From Fomitopsis serialis (Eukaryota > Basidiomycota > Agaricomycetes > Polyporales > Fomitopsidaceae), in the NCBI RefSeq assembly GCF_022376445.1, contig NW_025954990.1, positions 124,001 through 188,000 on the forward strand: a DNA stretch of 64,000 bases, in the 5' to 3' direction. Under the pieces are notes generated by a model. It saw only the letters and a program-made list of their open reading frames with translations, was not told the origin of the DNA and made no database searches. This document shows positions 60,001-64,000 of the stretch, one piece after another. The translations under genes and the position numbers were made by a program. How positions within the stretch are numbered: position 1 is the first letter of the stretch; the number at the start of each line of letters is the position of its first letter.

Positions 60001-60457
60001 CCATTAATTGGCTCCGATCTGCTGTCAATCGATCCGGATCGATGATGTTCACAAGCTTCACGGACTGCGTTTGCGCTCATATGCGTACGGCATTCGCGTT
60101 GGAACTACAGGAAGCCGGTCAATTGACAATATGCGACGAAAGAGCTGCCGGCGTTGCAGACTGTCGGAATATGAGGCGGTAAAAACTTCAAAGATCGATG
60201 GTGACAGCGCTTCCATGCGCCGTCCCACTTCGTTGGCGTCAGAACTGCTCCAGACTCAGCAGTGCTAGCTCCTCTATAGGCCCGACATTCCGCTGTCAGT
60301 TCCGCAATTCGGAATACCTATTGAAACGGCTGATCGCAATCAACTTTGGGGCCGAGTTCGCGAACAAGAGTTGCTTTAGATAGACCACGATGGTGAGAGG
60401 TGTATAAAACTGCTGTGGGAGAGAGCTCATTCCATCCCAAGTTCCATCGAACTCAAC
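57064..60457. other. Gene-poor stretch, nothing supported
   Basis: About 3.4 kb between copies 3 and 4. Open frames at 58183-57704 (minus), 58639-59112 (plus) and 59793-60182 (plus) show no recognisable domain. I looked for a degenerate fifth copy of the fingers and did not find one by eye. Confidence 0.45.
60403..60408 (+). promoter_or_regulatory. TATA box of finger-protein copy 4
   Basis: TATAAA in the context GTGTATAAAACTG, ending 50 nt before the ATG at 60458; the short leader fits a fungal core promoter. Confidence 0.55.
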
Positions 60458-61407
60458 ATGCATCCGTATAACAACGGAAACATCCCTCCGGTCGATCCCA
60501 ACGCCTACGACGATGGGAACATACCTCCGGTCAATCCCAACCCCTATGGCAGCGGGCCTGGATACGTGCCAAGGGCGCAGCCTATTGCACCACAATACTT
60601 GACTCCACAATCCACGGCGAATGGCTATTCGTAGGTTTTCATCGCCTGATAATCATGACCACTGGGCTCACATCTGTTCCCAGTAATGCTCCGCATCAAC
60701 CAAACGTTTCAGCTACTGGTGACAACGGACCCTTTTTCCAAGCGTATGAATTTGGGCCTATCTCCTACGACGCGATGATCCCACAGTGAGTCGCCATACT
60801 ACTTTTGGTCGGAGTAGATCTTCATGGACGGGCGCGCCAGGCATTCTCCGACATCCCCGCATGGGATGTATGGCACGGGTTGGTACCACCCAGAATCTTA
60901 TGTTCCGGTATCAATTGACCAGAGGTACGTCCATGGATACGATCTGCACGTGTCGGAAGCTGATAGAGAAATGTGAAATAGTCGCTCTTATCACGGACAC
61001 CAACATGGTCAACCTTCGCAGAGCACGACGAATCACGTCCACGGCAACCCTTCAAGTCCCCAGTATCCCACCACACATCAACTCTCCTACACCCGGCGAT
61101 TCTCACGCAGTGCAACTGGGACGGCGGTTCTTGCGGCGTCGCATTAGACGATCTTTCGCCAGCGGGTATTTCGCGGCATCTGAAAAGCCACCATTTCGGC
61201 GATGATTGGCAGCCGAGGGCCCGCGGACTTTGCCGCTGGGGCACTGGCTGCCGTAGAGACGAGATGAACTTCGAGAGCATGGGGAAGCATGTGGCGCAGG
61301 TTCACCTGGGAACCACGAGAAAGCAATGCTCTCGTTGCGGAGGGATGTTTGCTAGGAACGATGCTTTGCTTCGCCATCAACGCGAGCACTGCGAACTTGG
61401 ACTGTAG
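60458..61407 (+). CDS. Tandem-CWCH2 zinc-finger protein, copy 4
   Basis: Five exons (60458-60630, 60684-60785, 60841-60924, 60982-61036, 61111-61407) keep phase and encode 236 residues. The N-terminus has an imperfect repeat of NIPPV(D/N)PN. Later exons give QHSPTSPHGMYGTGWYHPES and a His/Gln/Ser-rich piece. Fingers: CNWDGGSC...ISRHLKSHH, CRWGTGC...MGKHVAQVH and CSRCGGMFARNDALLRH-x4-C, ending ELGL-stop (61405-61407). Finger 2 has C-x5-C rather than C-x6-C, and the conserved FGKH is MGKH, so this is the most diverged copy. The donor before the last exon (GTCCAC) is weak, but it is the only one I found that keeps phase. A TATA box lies 50 nt upstream. Confidence 0.8.
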
Positions 61408-62426
61408 GGCTTTCTAATTTCATCATTGCGTACTGAAGTGCCGCGGATGTCCAACACTCACCAAATCCCCGTTTTCTCCTTGTAAATGGGGTTCTGTCCC
61501 CTTCCTCCATTTATCTTGCTTCTTGCGTATCCCTGTACCCACGCTAGACAGTCTAGCACGCGTCTTCTTAGATCTCATTCCCGTTGCTTCAGTGCATGTA
61601 GCCATAGCCTTTAGCTGTTTTTTGTCAACCTACCGTGACGAGTGTCCGAGTCGTGCGCATCTTTTGCTTTATCAGCCTTACTCAATGTCGATCCGAGTCT
61701 GGCGTTGCGGAGATCGGACTGTAGCCGGCTGAACCTCTATTGCGTCCCACGTCAATGTCAAATAGTAGATACGTACTGAATCGCGTGCAACAATGTATGT
61801 GTGCCTCCGGCTGGACCCACGAGGATTCTACAAGCACCCTCAAAACGATATCTCGATCACCGATCATGATCGTGCATATTTCATCGAGTCATGAGGATGA
61901 GTTCAAACACTACTAGTACTCACCCCTGATTTACTGGTTGAAGAAATACACCTTGAATGTACGCTGCTTCACCTCCCGCTGTTCCTGACATGGCGTACAA
62001 CATGTTTCCCCTCTAGGATCTTCTCGCGGCATAAAGTGAAACGCACTGAGGCTCGGAAGAAATAATGACCTCACCAGGAAGCCACATGGTCCACGAAACT
62101 AAGCTTCAAGTTGGCCTCACAATCGACATGCAAATCCATGTGCTTTTTTCTTGGCTACACGGAGACACTCAATATACGTGTGCTTTGCGCCGAATAAGCT
62201 TTCGGTTACAATTCTGTCCTTGGTTCAGTCTTGGTTCTCTCCGATGAACCGGCAAATCTATCCAGCTCCGTTGAGCGCCTGGCGCCCATACTGATGCATG
62301 GCCTGTACGGTGGTCACCGCGAGCATGTGCTCGAGCAGTTTGTTGACACTATCATTGAATGCATGTCAATAACTTAGAATAAGTCTAGGCCGATCAGGCG
62401 AACTCATGTACAGGACCACACATTCT
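61408..62426. other. Convergent spacer
   Basis: About 1 kb between finger-protein copy 4 and the HIS5 stop; AT-richer, with no supported gene. Confidence 0.5.
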
Positions 62427-63798
62427 TTACAGCTTCTCTAGCATCTCCCGGAGCTTGCGTAGTACTACCGCGTTTTCCTCCTTGCTGCCCACAGTAATGC
62501 GGAGGCAGCCTGCACACCCAGGCTCGCCACCCCGGTATCGGACGACGACGCCCTCAGACTCCGCCAGCGTCTTGTATATTCGCTGTGCCCGCGTGCTGTC
62601 AGGCTGGCCCGAGCCGCTTTTCTCCAGCACAGGAACCATGACGAAGTTCGCATGATTTCCGCCAATCGCGGCGCCCAAGCCCAGGGGCGCAAGTTCGGCA
62701 AGTCCCTTGAGGAGGACAGCGCGCTGTTCCACAAGGGTCGCGACCTTCGCGCTCATCGCCGACACGGCAGAAGGCGACAGGGCAGAAAGCGCTAGGGCCG
62801 CAGTGGGTGCGGAGATGTTGTATGGCGCCTTCGTGTTCATGAGAATTTGCACAAGCGAAGGATGGGCAAAGGCCATGCCCAATCTGCGAGAGCGTCAGTG
62901 CGGCTCGAGGTACAGACAGATGTCAACGAACCGAATAGCGGCGAGCCCAAAGCTCTTGCTGAGCGTTTGCATGACACAGAGATTCGCGTACTCGTGCAGC
63001 AGAGGGACCGCGCTGCCTTCGCCGGCGAAGTCAATGTAGGCTTCGTCTACGACGACGACGCCCTTGAACTTTTCGTAGTCTAGCAATTCCCGCAGGGCCG
63101 TGAGGGATATTAGCGTGCCGGTCGGGTTGCCAGGCGAGCACAACATGATGAGCTTGATGGACGGATCCGCATCGACCGCTTTCTTGATCTGCGTGGGCTA
63201 TCAGTTCACAATTCACAGACAGGCGGCATCGCCTCGAGGCGTCTCACACCTCATCGACTTTGAGCGAAAACCGCCCGCGCTCCGCGCCCTCGCCAAATTC
63301 GCCACTCAGCTCTAGGGGAACCTTGACGACCCCGACATCATTCACTTGCGCGCAGACGGCGTACATGCCGTAGGTCGGCGGTGTAGTGAGTATCTTTTCT
63401 CGTCCGGGCGCGACGCATACCCGCATGAGCAGATCGATGACCTCGTCCGAGCCTACGCCAAGGAAGACGTACTCTGGCCCTGGTAACCCTCGCATGGACG
63501 CGAGACGTTCCCTGATGGGGTCATTCCGCGGTGACGGGTAGCGGTGCAGGTCGAGCGAGAGCGTCGGCTGCAACTCGGGCTCAAGGTCGGGGACGTCTGG
63601 GTGTGCATCGCCGTTGGCCTGCAGAATCGAGTGCCCCAGAGCATTCTCGTTGGCGTCCAGGAGGATGCCCTCCGAGTAGTCATCTCGTGCGCAACGATAT
63701 GGTTGCAGCGAAAGGATATTTGGTCGGATGACCTGCTCGATGTCGAAGTGCGCGGGCGCCTTGGGATAGAGCGATGGTGCCAGACCGAGGATAGTCAT
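62427..63798 (-). CDS. HIS5: Histidinol-phosphate aminotransferase
   Basis: Three exons from ATG 63798 to the stop at 62427-62429, about 420 residues, the usual length. It is a fold-type I PLP enzyme of the HisC family: N-terminal FDIEQVIRPNILSLQPYRCA, LLDANENALG, LHRYPSPRNDPIRERLA, VFLGVGSDEVIDLLMRV, the cofactor-binding PTYGMY, SPGNPTG, VVDEAYIDF, the Schiff-base lysine in TLSKSFGLAAIRLG, and the C-terminal substrate Arg in CLRITVGSKEEN. It converts imidazole-acetol phosphate plus glutamate to histidinol phosphate in histidine biosynthesis (cytosol). Introns lie after KVDE and inside AIR-LG (donor GTTCGT). A TGACTC element lies 110 nt upstream of the start. Confidence 0.95.
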
Positions 63799-63908
63799 CG
63801 TGGAGGCCTTGTCGGTCTATCCGCCTTGCTTGTCCGTGGAATATGGTGGATGAGAGCGAACAGCGGTTGCTAGCTCGCTGCTAAAGCTCTGCTCGTAGTC
63901 ACTGATCA

Positions 63909-63914
63909 TGACTC
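63909..63914. promoter_or_regulatory. Putative Gcn4/CPC1-type site upstream of HIS5
   Basis: ATGACTC, the half-site recognised by bZIP regulators of general amino-acid control, lies about 110 bp before the HIS5 ATG. A 6-7-mer can occur by chance, so this rests on its position next to a histidine-biosynthesis gene. Confidence 0.35.
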
Positions 63915-64000
63915 GAGGAACAGACCTGTGCTTGGGACACGGAGAGATTAGATAAGATTTTCAGTTCTGCATTTCTTCGGATCACTTCCATCAGATAGAC

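Noticed and set aside
1..64000. CRISPR arrays, prokaryotic operons, Shine-Dalgarno sites, rRNA or tRNA genes
   Set aside because: None seen; the window is eukaryotic nuclear DNA with spliceosomal introns.

Overview
This is nuclear DNA from a filamentous basidiomycete fungus, most likely an Agaricomycete. The coding sequence is broken by many introns of about 45-80 nt, with GTRNGT-type donors and nearby CTRAY-like branch points. The recognisable proteins are fungal: Tao3/Mor2-Furry, Rpn1, Mlh1, His5, Toa2, Lyc1-like acetyltransferase, a PTEN phosphatase and an F-box/LRR-type protein. All exon models here were read by eye from codon phase and splice signals; no alignment or search was run.

Layout. 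0.5-2.3 kb: F-box/LRR-like protein (+). 3.0-5.1 kb: amidase-signature enzyme (-). 6.9-7.9 kb: unknown acidic-tailed protein (-). 9.9-10.4 kb: TFIIA small subunit TOA2 (-). 11.2-11.4 kb: foldback, MITE-like inverted repeat. 12.0-20.9 kb: two tandem, same-strand paralogues that each fuse a hydantoinase-A/oxoprolinase ATPase-like half to a DUF917 half. 21.0-22.4 kb: Lyc1-like acetyltransferase (-). 22.8-24.9 kb: PTEN-family phosphatase (+). 26.3-28.3 kb: seven-helix receptor-like protein with a very long third inner loop (+). 28.7-36.4 kb: CBS-domain protein, RPN1 and MLH1, all (-). 37.1-38.7 kb: unknown 542-residue protein (+), divergent from MLH1. 39.2-46.8 kb: TAO3/PAG1 (-). 62.4-63.8 kb: HIS5 (-).

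Between TAO3 and HIS5 lies a gene-poor block of about 15 kb (46.8-62.4 kb). Its only clear genes are four plus-strand paralogues encoding small proteins with disordered N-termini and three C-terminal zinc fingers. The first two fingers have a tryptophan between their cysteines, the tandem CWCH2 arrangement known from GLI/ZIC and fungal PacC/Rim101; the third is Cys2-His-Cys. One copy has a frame break in finger 3. This cluster is the most unusual feature, followed by the hydantoinase-DUF917 tandem pair, whose copies differ by two introns (one bounding an 11-nt microexon) and by a first intron enlarged from 81 to 377 nt.

Functional links: most genes are unrelated housekeeping functions (proteolysis, mismatch repair, transcription, morphogenesis, histidine synthesis). 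The amidase, the two hydantoinase/DUF917 proteins and HIS5 all act in nitrogen or imidazole/amide chemistry, but nothing in the sequence shows co-regulation.
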